NCBI GenBank assembly: GCA_002238585.1
Contig: MPMQ01000026.1
Span: forward strand, 1-38,713
DNA: 38,713 bases
From: Kistimonas sp. bin40
GTDB lineage: Bacteria > Pseudomonadota > Gammaproteobacteria > Pseudomonadales > Endozoicomonadaceae
Direction: 5' to 3'
The notes beneath the pieces were generated by a model that searched no databases, was not told where the DNA came from, and saw only the letters and a list, made by a program, of their open reading frames with translations. The position numbers and the translations under genes are program-made. Shown here one piece after another: positions 7,779 to 16,384 of the stretch; position 1 is the stretch's first letter, and the number at the start of each line of letters is the position of its first letter.

Positions 7779-8765
7779 TTAGCGGGAATTGTCCAGCAGG
7801 TGGCTGGAGTGGATGCTGTGCATTGCCCTGGCCTTGCCACAGATCAGAAGTGTGTCAGTTGTTGCGCATTCTGGCTGTTTTCTGATACCAGGCAGCAGCT
7901 CACCATGCGTGATTCCTGTTGCGCAGAAAATAATGTCATCTGTTGATGTCAGCCGGTCCAGTGGCAGTATTTGGCCAGGCTCTATCCCCATCTCCTGACA
8001 GCGACGCTGTTCTTCCTGGCTCTGGAGCCGTGTCTTTTCGCTATCTTCCTTGACGTGATGACGCAGTACCAGGCGTCCCTGAAACTCGCCCTGCAGGGCA
8101 CGGATCGCTGCGGCGGCAATGACGCCTTCCGGAGCACCACCAATGGTGTACATCAGATCAACAGCCTGGTCGGGCATGCAGGCCAGCAATGCGGCGGCTA
8201 CATCGCCGTCTTGCGGGGCGAAAACGCGCACGCCCAGTGCCCGGGCCTGTTCTATCGCCTGGGCATGACGTGGTCGATTCAGCGTAACAAGGGTCAGTTG
8301 GTTGAGCGGCTTGCGCAGGACATCGGCGAGCGCGTGAAGGTTGTCAGTCAGGGGGCGGTCCAGGTCGAGTACCCCCCGGGCGGCAGGGCCTGCGGCCAGT
8401 TTTTCCATGTACATGTCCGGGGCGTGCAGGAAACTGCCGCCGGGGGCGGCGGCCAGCACAGTGAGTGCGTTGCCTTGTCCCATTGCTGTCATCCGGGTGC
8501 CTTCAATGGGGTCCACGGCAATATCGACGGGTTCCCCTTGGCCTGTGCCCACAGATTCCCCTATTGCCAGCATGGGGGCCTCGTCAATCTCCCCTTCGCC
8601 AATGACAACGCTGCCCGCCATGGGACATTGGTCGAGTTCTTTGCGCATGGCCTGGACGGCCGCCGCATCGGCCTTGTTCTTGTCGCCGCGTCCCAGCCAG
8701 TCATGGGCCGCGAGAGCTGCTGCCGTTGTGACCCGGACAAACTCCATTGCCAGTTCTTTTTGCAC
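7779..8765 (-). CDS. glpX: Fructose-1,6-bisphosphatase class II (GlpX)
   Basis: A metal-dependent phosphatase of gluconeogenesis that converts fructose 1,6-bisphosphate to fructose 6-phosphate. Length is 328 residues against about 336 for E. coli GlpX. Diagnostic blocks are AALAAHDWLGRGDKNKADAAAV, the metal-binding VVIGEGEIDEAPML, AVDPIEGT, GQGNALTVLA, and LMYTIGGAPEGVIAAAAIRAL. The start is a GTG with AAGGAG seven bases upstream. It is separated from the ATP-grasp cluster by 93 bases and could be its upstream transcription partner, although no functional link is obvious. Confidence 0.96.
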   Translation of the reverse strand: MQKELAMEFVRVTTAAALAAHDWLGRGDKNKADAAAVQAMRKELDQCPMAGSVVIGEGEIDEAPMLAIGESVGTGQGEPVDIAVDPIEGTRMTAMGQGNALTVLAAAPGGSFLHAPDMYMEKLAAGPAARGVLDLDRPLTDNLHALADVLRKPLNQLTLVTLNRPRHAQAIEQARALGVRVFAPQDGDVAAALLACMPDQAVDLMYTIGGAPEGVIAAAAIRALQGEFQGRLVLRHHVKEDSEKTRLQSQEEQRRCQEMGIEPGQILPLDRLTSTDDIIFCATGITHGELLPGIRKQPECATTDTLLICGKARAMHSIHSSHLLDNSR

Positions 8766-8946
8766 AGCGCAACTCCTTGGGTGTCAGCCGCCTTGCGGTT
8801 CGAATGGGACAGGACTGTACCGTAAATAGCGGTGCAGGAAAACAGAGAGCGGGGAGTTGGGGAACTGTCATCCTGTTTGAGGGGTCGAACGTAACAGGTA
8901 CGCAAGTAACAGAAAAGTGGGGAGTTTGACTCCAGCGGAGGGCACC

Positions 8947-9648
8947 ATGATAAGACAACCAGATCCGGATGCAGTAGCAGATGTGTATAACCATATTTAC
9001 CCTGCCGGCAGCCTGAGAGAGTGTGAGCAGGCCGTCTTCGATCGCGTGGTAGCTGTTGGTGTGGCAGGTGGCGGTGCTTTGGTCGCCGTGGCGGCAGGCG
9101 TGGGGGCGGGTACGCTCATGTTGGGGGTTGTCGGTGGAGTTGTCTCGGCAGGCTATTTGATTGTCACTGGGGCGCATTGGCTCAATACGCCATTGGAAGA
9201 GCGTAGTATTTCGCTCTATGTTCCCAGTTTTTTCAAGGGGCGTGTGGCACGTGCTCTGGCGGGAGGCGTTTCGGCCTTTTTTGATCCGGGGCCCGGTGGG
9301 CGAGCGGTGCGTCTTGCTCGTATGACTGCCCGGACTGTTTGTGTGGCAGCGCCTCTTTTTTTGAGTGCGTGGCTGTGGGCTCCTTCCGCTCTGTGGCCTT
9401 GTGTTGGTGCTGCGGCTTGCGCGGGCATGTTGGCGGTGGGAAGGGCCTGTACAGGAGACAGAGGTCCTGCAGTTGCGCAGCAGAACGGGCGCAGAGATGA
9501 GGGTGAGCCGGTGGAAGATGTGCCAGTAGAGGATGAGCCGGTGGAAGATGAGCCGGTGGACGATGAGCAGGTAGAAGATGAGCCGGTGGACGATGAGCCG
9601 GTGGAAGATATGGCAGTAGAGAGTGACTTGGAAGATGAGGAGGACTGA
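8947..9648 (+). CDS. Membrane protein with acidic Pro-Val tail repeat
   Basis: A 233-residue protein I do not recognise. It has a long Gly/Ala/Val-rich hydrophobic region (about residues 36-78), a basic linker, a second hydrophobic region (about 128-166), and a highly acidic tail from about 190 to the end. The tail is a run of pentads of the type EPVED / EPVDD / EQVED. The ATG at 8947 has GGAGGG six bases upstream, so it is preferred over an in-frame GTG at 8917. It is divergent from glpX. The tail is low complexity and likely disordered, reminiscent of surface or host-exposed proteins, but no secretion or host role can be assigned. Confidence 0.65.
   Translation: MIRQPDPDAVADVYNHIYPAGSLRECEQAVFDRVVAVGVAGGGALVAVAAGVGAGTLMLGVVGGVVSAGYLIVTGAHWLNTPLEERSISLYVPSFFKGRVARALAGGVSAFFDPGPGGRAVRLARMTARTVCVAAPLFLSAWLWAPSALWPCVGAAACAGMLAVGRACTGDRGPAVAQQNGRRDEGEPVEDVPVEDEPVEDEPVDDEQVEDEPVDDEPVEDMAVESDLEDEED
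9512..9630 (+). repeat. 15-bp coding tandem repeat (acidic pentads)
   Basis: Roughly eight imperfect copies of a 15-base unit of the type gatgagccggtggaa code the acidic pentapeptides at the end of the preceding protein. Because the period is a multiple of three, copy-number change would lengthen or shorten the tail without frameshift. Confidence 0.8.
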
Positions 9649-10870
9649 GAGGGCGGGGGCAGTGAGGAGAAGCTATCCGCTTCGCCTGGTGGAAGCACAA
9701 GGAGTGTAGAGTGAGTATGGTGTGGGTGGTGGCTGTTGGCTCCTGACTCTCGGTGGTATGTGGAAGTGGGATCGCGTGGCTGCCATTCAAACCAGTGGTC
9801 GAGGAATCCGGGGGTGGGCTTGTGCCCAGTCTGGTTCGATCGGGTGCCGCCGTTTTTCTGGTCTGGACTGGAAAACGGCATAGGCGCAGTGGCGCTGGGT
9901 TCCTGCGATTGTTTGTGAGTCGGGGATGAGTTCAGTCATCATGTATGGCGACAAGCTGGTTTAAAAAGGTCTGTTATTTCAAGGAGGAGTGGCTCTGGAG
10001 TGCTGGCCGGGTCTGTGCCGGGCAGGATCGGGCTCTGGCAATATTCAGGCGTGGTCGTGTGTGTGGAGCGATGCTGTGGACAATGCGCTTCCTCTCCGGG
10101 AATGGCTGAGGAACTTTCACTTCTCCCTGCAATTTCACAAGCCGTGCGGGGGTGAGGCAAGGCGGAGACAGCAAAAGGTTTTCGTTGGCGAGCCGGGTGG
10201 TGTACTGGCTGATTGATCACGAGCCCCGCCAGGCTGGTGCTTTGTTGCGTACGAGCTGAGCACTCCTGTGTGGGAATATGGCTGTCGCGGGGGGAAAGGG
10301 GCAGCAAAAGAGGTATGCTTCAGCGTCGCGCGAGAAATTCTGTCTAATCTGAAGGCAGGCCGTTATTTTGAGGCGAGCTGTTCTGCACAATTGTGTGCGA
10401 CTGGACGCCGAAGCGTGCCTCCTGACCGAGCCAGCTGAGATCTGGTTCTCCATTCTTGTGGGACGATTCCCGGAAAAAATAGTTGAAGGGTCAAAGAAGA
10501 CCTCAGCGTGCGTCTGTGCGGCACTGTTGTGTTTGTAGCGAGGGGTTTTCCAGTCATTCACGCGGGTATACATGCCTGTTTTCTGCAAGCCTGAGGCTGT
10601 ATGGGTGTCAGGACTTGTCTGCACTGAAGTGTTACGGGTAGATTGGTATCTCGAGTTTTATCCTGGAGCAACTCTACCGATGCAGTGGGGAGGTGCTGTC
10701 GTCGCCAAGGGAATTTCGCGCGGGTGGTTTGAAGTTGGTGGCAGCGAAAACCGAGGAGTTGTTCGGTGTTGGTGCGTGAGGGCATCAAACATTTTTCCGC
10801 ACGCAATACTACTGGTTTGCCGTGTTATGCTGACTCTGGTGTGCTGCTATTTTTGAGGTGATGATCTGTC
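9649..10870. other. 1.2-kb stretch with no recognisable gene
   Basis: Open frames exist on both strands but none combines a ribosome binding site with a family motif or plausible composition. The plus strand is rich in G and T. It may be decayed coding sequence; I could not identify a parent gene. Confidence 0.55.
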
Positions 10871-11359
10871 ATGAGGTTCCCTGCTTCTCTGCACTGGTGC
10901 TCCCGGCGTTTTTCTGTGTTGATCTTGGCTGTAGCGGCTTATTTTCCTGCCAGTTTTGCGGATTGGTCTTATGAAGTTGTGGAGGTGGGGGCACTCGTCA
11001 CCCACAGAGTAGCCTTTGTGCGGAACGAAGAAACTCAAGCGGAAATGGAGTTTTTTGTCGGCGGGGATGATCCAGCTGTTTCCTTGGCTCTGTTCGTTCC
11101 GGAGCATCGCTTTCCGCTGCGCGAGACGGTGAAACTGAAGGTGCAGGTCGATGAGAAAGCTCGCTGGGATTTGACTGCCAGTCGGCACGTGATGGCACTG
11201 GTTGTCAGTGAGGTGCCTGATGAGCTGCTCACGGCTGTGTCCAGGGGGAGGCAGGTGCGTGTTTTTTTTCCGGGGCTGGGGGAGGCGGGCCACGAGAGCA
11301 GGTTTTCTCTTGATGGGTCGGCCAGCGCGCTTCTGTCTTTGCAAAAAAGGGCGGATTAA
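10871..11359 (+). CDS. Small exported protein of unknown function
   Basis: A 162-residue protein with a Sec-type signal peptide: basic start MRFPASLHWCSRR, hydrophobic core about residues 14-25, and a likely cleavage after FA near residue 30. The mature part begins DWSYEVVE and is predicted mostly beta, ending in SRFSLDGSASALLSL. That ending and the Trp near the mature N-terminus recall periplasmic proteins of the invasion-associated-locus-B type, but the conserved cysteines are absent, so this is only a resemblance. A GAGGTGA box lies nine bases before the ATG. It is isolated between non-coding stretches. Confidence 0.6.
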   Translation: MRFPASLHWCSRRFSVLILAVAAYFPASFADWSYEVVEVGALVTHRVAFVRNEETQAEMEFFVGGDDPAVSLALFVPEHRFPLRETVKLKVQVDEKARWDLTASRHVMALVVSEVPDELLTAVSRGRQVRVFFPGLGEAGHESRFSLDGSASALLSLQKRAD

Positions 11360-11420
11360 AGAAGCCGTTGCAAAGGAGTATGTTCCGGCCTGATTGGCGC
11401 CATGAAATCCTGTTCGCCGT

Positions 11421-12126
11421 TCAGTTTGCGGGGCGATGTGAGAGCGCGGCACTTTGGCTGCTATGGCAAGTGCGCTCGTCGGTGTGCTTCACCATCACAT
11501 GGTGGAGCAGTGTAAAACCACACTGATCCTGAAGAGCGCCAACTCGCAATCCCAGCTCGCCAGGTGCACCGGCTTTGCCCTTGCTGATCCACTCCGTGTG
11601 CGGCTTGAATGATGAGCAAATTTCCTCGTGGTGGGGGGCTTGATCTTTAAAAACACGACGGATTATCAGGTTCTCCTGCCGTGCGCCTTGCTGGATAAAC
11701 CATTCCATTTGTTTGCTGCTCGCTGTTTTTTGCACTCCGTTTTTTCAATAGGGAAAGGATGATATGGCCCTTCACCAGAATTTTTTACAATGATGGATGT
11801 AGGGCGGCCAGGCTTCGTCCATCTGGCTGGGCTTGGCAGCTCGACGAGACGCGCTGCTGGCTGTCGGATGTTTGAGTCTGCGGACAGTACAGATTTGGTC
11901 AGGTGCGTAACAGATATTGCTGCTGCCTCCAGCGTGTTTTACCCAGTTCAGAAGCTGAGACTCCCGCTATCTCTGGTATCTTTGGGCAGGCATTTCCGAG
12001 CAAATTCAGATCAGTGGGAAAATGCATATCAGTTTTTACGACGAAGGAGTTGCAGCGGCCTTGAGTCGCCTCTTTTTTGTACCAGTTGATGCCCGGCGCT
12101 AACGACGACTTGATTAACTTGGTCAA
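11421..12126 (-). pseudogene. Degraded IS transposase (ISNCY/IS1182-like), multiple frameshifts
   Basis: Three consecutive minus-strand pieces in different frames read as one transposase. Piece 1 (12126-11899) includes VVKTDMHFPTDLNLL and WRQQQYLLR, like the VxTxVHYPTDxNLL block. Piece 2 (about 11900-11771) includes VRRLKHP and ends HHCKKFW-stop. Piece 3 (11735-11421) includes FKPHTEWISKGKAGAPGELG, then LGLRVGALQDQ, typical of the DDE catalytic region of ISNCY-type elements (HxEWIxKGKAGxPxELG). At least two frameshifts and stops break it, and both ends are missing, so it is dead. No terminal inverted repeats were found. The family name is from memory of motifs and could be a neighbouring IS group. 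Confidence 0.78.
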
Positions 12127-12431
12127 GTATTTCTGGTGTCAGTAGATTCGCATTGTCGCAAACCGTCTGCCGTGCACCCTCCCGTCACCACCGCCTGGAG
12201 ATAGAGAAAGGATTGTCCTGTTGCTTATGGGTAGGCAGTCGCAGATTTTTTGAACTAAAACCGGAAAGCTGCGTCACAGATTGTTCTTGAATAGAAAATC
12301 AAAAGTACCAGTTGAGTGTGCAATTGGGGGGCACGGCTGAGAGCGGAGAGGAAAACCAGGAAAAAAAGCCACTTCTCACGAAAAGTGCCGTTTCTTTCGG
12401 ACGCAGGGTTTTTATAACTATTTGATATGAC
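12127..12431. other. Spacer between the IS remnant and tRNA-Ser
   Basis: No gene is visible in these 305 bases. It may hold the lost N-terminal end and left terminus of the transposase remnant, but I could not align it. Confidence 0.4.
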
Positions 12432-12474
12432 AGGAATAAAACGAAAACGGCCCGGAGCTCAAGCAAATCCGGGC
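12432..12474 (-). terminator. Rho-independent terminator of tRNA-Ser
   Basis: Read on the minus strand, GCCCGGA (12474-12468) and TCCGGGC (12456-12450) form a 7-bp GC-rich stem with an 11-base loop, followed by CGTTTTCGTTTTATT. It begins 11 bases after the tRNA 3' end, as expected for its terminator. Confidence 0.82.
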
Positions 12475-12485
12475 ACTTTCAGAAA

Positions 12486-12576
12486 TGGCGGAGGGACAGG
12501 GATTCGAACCCTGGGTGGGCTATTAACCCACGCCGGTTTTCAAGACCGGTACTTTCAACCACTCAGTCATCCCTCC
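12486..12576 (-). tRNA. tRNA-Ser (anticodon UGA)
   Basis: A class II tRNA of 91 bases including an encoded CCA (12488-12486). The acceptor stem GGAGGGA (12576-12570) pairs with TCCCTCC (12496-12490), followed by discriminator G. The anticodon loop reads CTTGAAA with anticodon TGA between ACCGG and CCGGC arms, so it reads UCA and UCG-type serine codons. The long variable arm GTGGGTTAATAGCCCAC and the T-arm GGTTCGAATCC are clear. Confidence 0.97.
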
Positions 12577-13668
12577 GCTACTGCTGCGGCTCTACAGCAC
12601 GACCTGGACACGAACTGAGGCGAGACAAGCTGCCTGCCGAGGACCGAGTCGGGAAGAATAATACTGCAATCTGTTGTTGAGTCAATACCTTCTGCCCTTT
12701 TTATTGAGGCAATATGCATGTCTTTTGCCAGTATGGAGAATTATCCTGTCTGAAGCTCGGCTGGTGATCTGCGGGGCAGCCTTTTGCTTGCGGGTGTGCC
12801 GCAGTCTTTCTGGGTGAGGGCGATGGATGCCGAGTATGTTTTTTGGTGGCTTTCACTGCTGCTTTTGCGGTCTGCGGTTCCCTTGGTCGTGGCAGCAGCC
12901 TTGTCATTTTGAGGAAGCAGTGACTGATAATTCAGTCGTAGTGAAATAAGTGGAGAAATTGTTGACAAAGTGCGGGTGGTGCGTTTGTCAGCCCTGCTGC
13001 GATCTGGAGTGGACAGTGGTTCCTGGAACGGTCTGTTGTTGGTTGTTTTTATGTGGTTCCTGCATTTTGGGTGTACTTGCATCAAGGTTGGCGGGTCACG
13101 GGGCTTTTTTGAGATCGAAGCCAGCTTGTGAAAGATTGGTGTGAGCGGAACTACGCGGTGCTTGTTTGTTGTGGTTTATGCTGCGGTTCGGTGATTCTTT
13201 CGATGAGTGGTGGGTTGGGCCGATGGGCCCAAGGAGACTCGGGGATTTGTTTTGAGTGCCCGCAGGAGTGGTGTCATTGTGTGTATTGCGTCACAACTTT
13301 ATTGTTGCGATAGCGTTTTTTTGTCGATTGTAGAGACGGTAGAGACGGGTGCCGACACTTCTTGATGGCCATTTTTTGCCGCCATCGAGTGCCGTCCAGT
13401 CTGGTCTTGCTGAGCAAGCTTTCCGTGTCGCAAACGGTCAGTTGCCCCTTTGTCAGGGCATAGGTGGCCGGGTCGCAACCTGGCTTTCCTCTTCCGACTT
13501 GGCTTGCAGAGTTCCCCTCTCAGCAAGAGGGCGCGCGGCAGGCCTCCCTCGCCTTGACTTGCTGTGGTGCAATTATATAATTCCGGGAGGTGGCGTGTCG
13601 GTCCGCGTCGAAGAACTGGATGGTTATACCCGTGATGGGGTGGTGATCATTTGAGGAGGATTAAGGCC
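12577..13668. other. 1.1-kb G+T-rich stretch with no recognisable gene
   Basis: No open frame here has a convincing start and family match. Frames on the plus strand are cysteine- and tryptophan-rich only because TGT, TGC and TGG are abundant. In three 60-base lines I counted (from 12961, 13141 and 13201), G+T on the plus strand was about 67-73%. The final bases hold the yccA ribosome binding site. Confidence 0.55.
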
Positions 13669-14352
13669 ATGGGACAACTACCATCTTCTACCCCCCGGGA
13701 GGCAGTGCAGCCCGCTGTTGATCTGGGTCTTGGTGTCAGTAAAGTCGTCAGGGATACATATGCCCTGCTAGGGATGACCTTGCTCTTTAGTGCTGCTATG
13801 GCTTGGTTTGCCTCTTCGACTGGTGCGACTCTTGTTTCGCCCTTGTTTTCTTTGCTGATCAGTATTGGTCTGCTTTTTGCTCTCAATGCTCTGCGCAATA
13901 GTGTCTGGGCGCTTCCTCTCGTTTTTGCCTTTACCGGTTTCTTTGGGTACACATTGGGTCCCGTCTTGTCGGTGTATTTGGCCAACCCTGCCTTGACCTC
14001 GGTTTTGATGACCACCCTGGCTTGTACTGCGCTGATATTTTTCGGTTTGTCAGCCTATGTCTTTACGTCTGGAAAGGACTTCAGTTTCTTGCAGGGCTTT
14101 GTCTTTACAGGCCTGCTTGTGCTTCTGGGTGTTTCGTTGTTGGGTCTGGTTTTTGATATATCCGGGTTTACTCTGGTCGTGTCTGCGGCGGCGGTTTTGC
14201 TGGCGTCTGCGCTCATCTTGTTTGATACAAGCCGAATTATCCGGGGTGGAGAGACTAACTACGTGATGGCAACGGTCAGTCTCTATCTTGATATCTATAT
14301 GCTTTTTGTTCACCTGCTGAATCTTCTGACAGCCTTTAGTCGTGAGGACTAG
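13669..14352 (+). CDS. yccA: Bax inhibitor-1/YccA family membrane protein
   Basis: A 227-residue inner-membrane protein with about seven hydrophobic helices. YccA in E. coli binds and is degraded by the FtsH protease and can restrain FtsH action on the translocon; related BI-1 proteins carry calcium or protons. The N-terminal ...NKVVRDTYALLGMTLLFSA-type block (here KVVRDTYALLGMTLLFSAAM), the internal SAYVFTSGKDFSFLQGFVF and the C-terminal LFDTSRIIRGGETNYVMATVSLYLDI followed by FVHLL are the YccA signature, including the two Asp residues of the BI-1 pH sensor. The ATG at 13669 follows GAGGAGG, and is preferred over the frame's earlier start at 13651. It is alone. Confidence 0.93.
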   Translation: MGQLPSSTPREAVQPAVDLGLGVSKVVRDTYALLGMTLLFSAAMAWFASSTGATLVSPLFSLLISIGLLFALNALRNSVWALPLVFAFTGFFGYTLGPVLSVYLANPALTSVLMTTLACTALIFFGLSAYVFTSGKDFSFLQGFVFTGLLVLLGVSLLGLVFDISGFTLVVSAAAVLLASALILFDTSRIIRGGETNYVMATVSLYLDIYMLFVHLLNLLTAFSRED

Positions 14353-14651
14353 GAAGTCTGTTTGAGGAGCCTCGCAGATGGCGACGGGGAGCGATTGAAA
14401 ATAGCCGTTTCGCTGTCGTGGAGGCGTTGCTGGTCTCCCCGGTGAATGAGGGCGTTGTTCCTGGCATCAGGCTTCTTCTTGCGGCGGGGTGAGGGCCCTG
14501 CCGTCAGAGCCAGTCTCCGGGTCGTTTGTGGCCGTTGGCATCTCTTCAGTAAAACTGTTTGGCTTCTGTCTTTTTCGGTCTTCCTTTTATTACTTCCCTG
14601 TTGTGATAATTGGCGGGGGTATTTCTTTGTCTCCAATTGTGTTCTTTTCTT
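14353..14651. other. Spacer between yccA and pabB
   Basis: About 300 bases without a recognisable gene. It should contain the pabB promoter; I see no convincing -35/-10 pair or terminator hairpin. Confidence 0.4.
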
Positions 14652-16070
14652 GTGCGTTCTCTGCCTTATTGTTCCGATTCTGCTGTCTGGGTTGAATGCA
14701 TTCGTTCACTGGGCTGTACTGTCTGGCTGGATAGTGCGGACAGCGCTGCGGCTCGTTCCTGTTCCGGTGCAGCTGCCAGCAGCAGTCGCTATGACATCAT
14801 CACGGCCGCTCCGGAAACGCTGATCCAGTTGCGAGCTGGGCGAGTGACTGTCCGGGATATGAATACGCAGGTCTCTGTGAGCCGATCTGAAGGCGACCTC
14901 TTTGCTCTCCTGGAGGAGCAGATGGCGTGGCCCAGGTGCGTTGCTCAAGGGACCTTGCCGTTCTGTGGGGGGCTGCTCGGTTACTGGGGGTATGAGCTGA
15001 ATCAGTACCTTGAGCCCAAACGGATCCGGCCAGGTTCGGGTGCGCATCCAGACCTGATGGTGGGCCTTTATCTATGGGGCATTATTGTTGACCATCATCT
15101 TGAAAAGACAGAGTTGTTTCTGCATCCAGACTTGCCTGGGGGGAAAAGAGAGGAGATTCTTGCTGCTCTCGACAGAAGGGAGTCGACTGGCTTTTGTGGT
15201 GCAAGTGATAACTCTTTCGTGTTGCGTGAGGCGTTTCGGCCGTGTCTCTCCCGCAAGGACTACGAAGACGCTTTTTCTGTTGTGAAGACCTGTATTGCTG
15301 CGGGCGATTGCTACCAGATCAACCTGACGCAGAGATTCGATGCCCGCTATGCTGGTGATTCTTTGCAGGCCTACCGGTGGTTGCGTGCTGTCAGTCCGGC
15401 TCCTTTCTCTGTTTACATCGAGTTTCCGGGGTTGAGCGTTCTTAGTCACTCTCCCGAGCGTTTTCTTTTCTCGCAGGCCAATCATGTGGAGGCGCGCCCC
15501 ATAAAGGGTACTCGTCCACGACTCGAAGACGCGGCCCAGGACCAGGCCAGCAAGGACAGCCTGAGAAACAGTGAAAAGGACCGGGCGGAAAATTTGATGA
15601 TTGTAGACTTGTTGCGCAATGATCTGGCCCGCAATTGTCGTCCTGGCAGTATCCGGGTGCCCTCATTGTTTCAGCTGGAGACTTTCGCCAACGTTCATCA
15701 TCTGGTGAGTACTGTGACAGGTCAGCTCGCACCGGGGCGCAGCAACCTGAATCTGCTGAGGGACGCTTTTCCTGGAGGCTCGGTGACGGGAGCGCCGAAG
15801 GTTCGCGCCATGGAGATTATCAGGGAGATTGAACTCTGTCCTCGTTCCGTTTACTGCGGCGCCATCGGTTATCTCAGTCTGCATGGTCGTATGGACGTCA
15901 ACATTCCTATCCGTACCCTGGTGGCTACTGGGGAAGGGGCGCTCCACACGTGGGGTGGCGGTGCGATAGTGGATGACTCCCGGTGTGACGATGAATATGA
16001 AGAGTCGCTTCTCAAGGTCCGTAATCTGATGCAGGGACTGGAAGACCGGTTTCTTGAGCCTGAAAAGTAA
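14652..16070 (+). CDS. pabB: Aminodeoxychorismate synthase component I
   Basis: A chorismate-utilising enzyme that, with the PabA glutaminase, makes 4-amino-4-deoxychorismate for folate. The N-terminal WxxxIRxLGxxVWLDSA pattern and YDIITAAPETLI are typical. The C-terminal chorismate-binding domain has AGDCYQINLTQRF, SPERFLF, EARPIKGTRPR with the PabB nucleophilic Lys in PIKGT, NLMIVDLLRNDLARN, FPGGSVTGAPKVRAMEII and the end GGGAIVDDSRCDDEYEE. The PIKGT motif separates it from anthranilate synthase TrpE. The start is uncertain: the frame opens at a TTG at 14610; GTG at 14652 gives the usual N-terminus, but neither has a good ribosome binding site. It stands alone, with no pabA or pabC nearby. 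Confidence 0.94.
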   Translation: MRSLPYCSDSAVWVECIRSLGCTVWLDSADSAAARSCSGAAASSSRYDIITAAPETLIQLRAGRVTVRDMNTQVSVSRSEGDLFALLEEQMAWPRCVAQGTLPFCGGLLGYWGYELNQYLEPKRIRPGSGAHPDLMVGLYLWGIIVDHHLEKTELFLHPDLPGGKREEILAALDRRESTGFCGASDNSFVLREAFRPCLSRKDYEDAFSVVKTCIAAGDCYQINLTQRFDARYAGDSLQAYRWLRAVSPAPFSVYIEFPGLSVLSHSPERFLFSQANHVEARPIKGTRPRLEDAAQDQASKDSLRNSEKDRAENLMIVDLLRNDLARNCRPGSIRVPSLFQLETFANVHHLVSTVTGQLAPGRSNLNLLRDAFPGGSVTGAPKVRAMEIIREIELCPRSVYCGAIGYLSLHGRMDVNIPIRTLVATGEGALHTWGGGAIVDDSRCDDEYEESLLKVRNLMQGLEDRFLEPEK

Positions 16071-16384
16071 GGAAGGAAGCGAAACGCTTTTAAGGTATTG
16101 TCCGGCAGGGCGGTCTTTTGGGCAGGGCCTTTGTGCCAGCTTGTGAGATGTTGCCCAGGGGCACGTTGTTCTGGGGTGCAGTCTTGCGGCGCAGCGCCTG
16201 ATGATGCATGCCCCAGCTTATCCTGAGAGTCATGACAGCCAGACGCTGAGCTTTCCTTTTGTTCGAAAATTTTCTCGTTGCTGTGGTCTGCGCAAGCGAG
16301 TCTTGTTTGTGCTTCGTGTCGGCTCCAGCTGTGCGGTGCGCGCGGTTGCAGACCTCGTTGCGAGGGTGTTTTATGGGTGGTTTT
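16071..16384. other. Convergent spacer pabB/cysB with weak terminator-like hairpin
   Basis: No gene is visible. Just after the pabB stop, AAGCG (16077-16081) pairs with CGCTT (16085-16089) and is followed by TT; the stem is only 5 bp, so it is a weak terminator candidate for pabB. The rest of the spacer lies downstream of both genes. Confidence 0.4.

Noticed and set aside
9216-9881. Long minus-strand Ser/Thr/Pro-rich frame opposite the acidic-tail gene
   Set aside because: It is the antisense image of the GAT/GAG/CCG/GTG repeat; the plus-strand frame has a good ribosome binding site and membrane segments.
12950-13313. Cysteine-rich small frames on the plus strand
   Set aside because: The cysteines and tryptophans follow from the G+T-rich composition; there is no ribosome binding site or family match.
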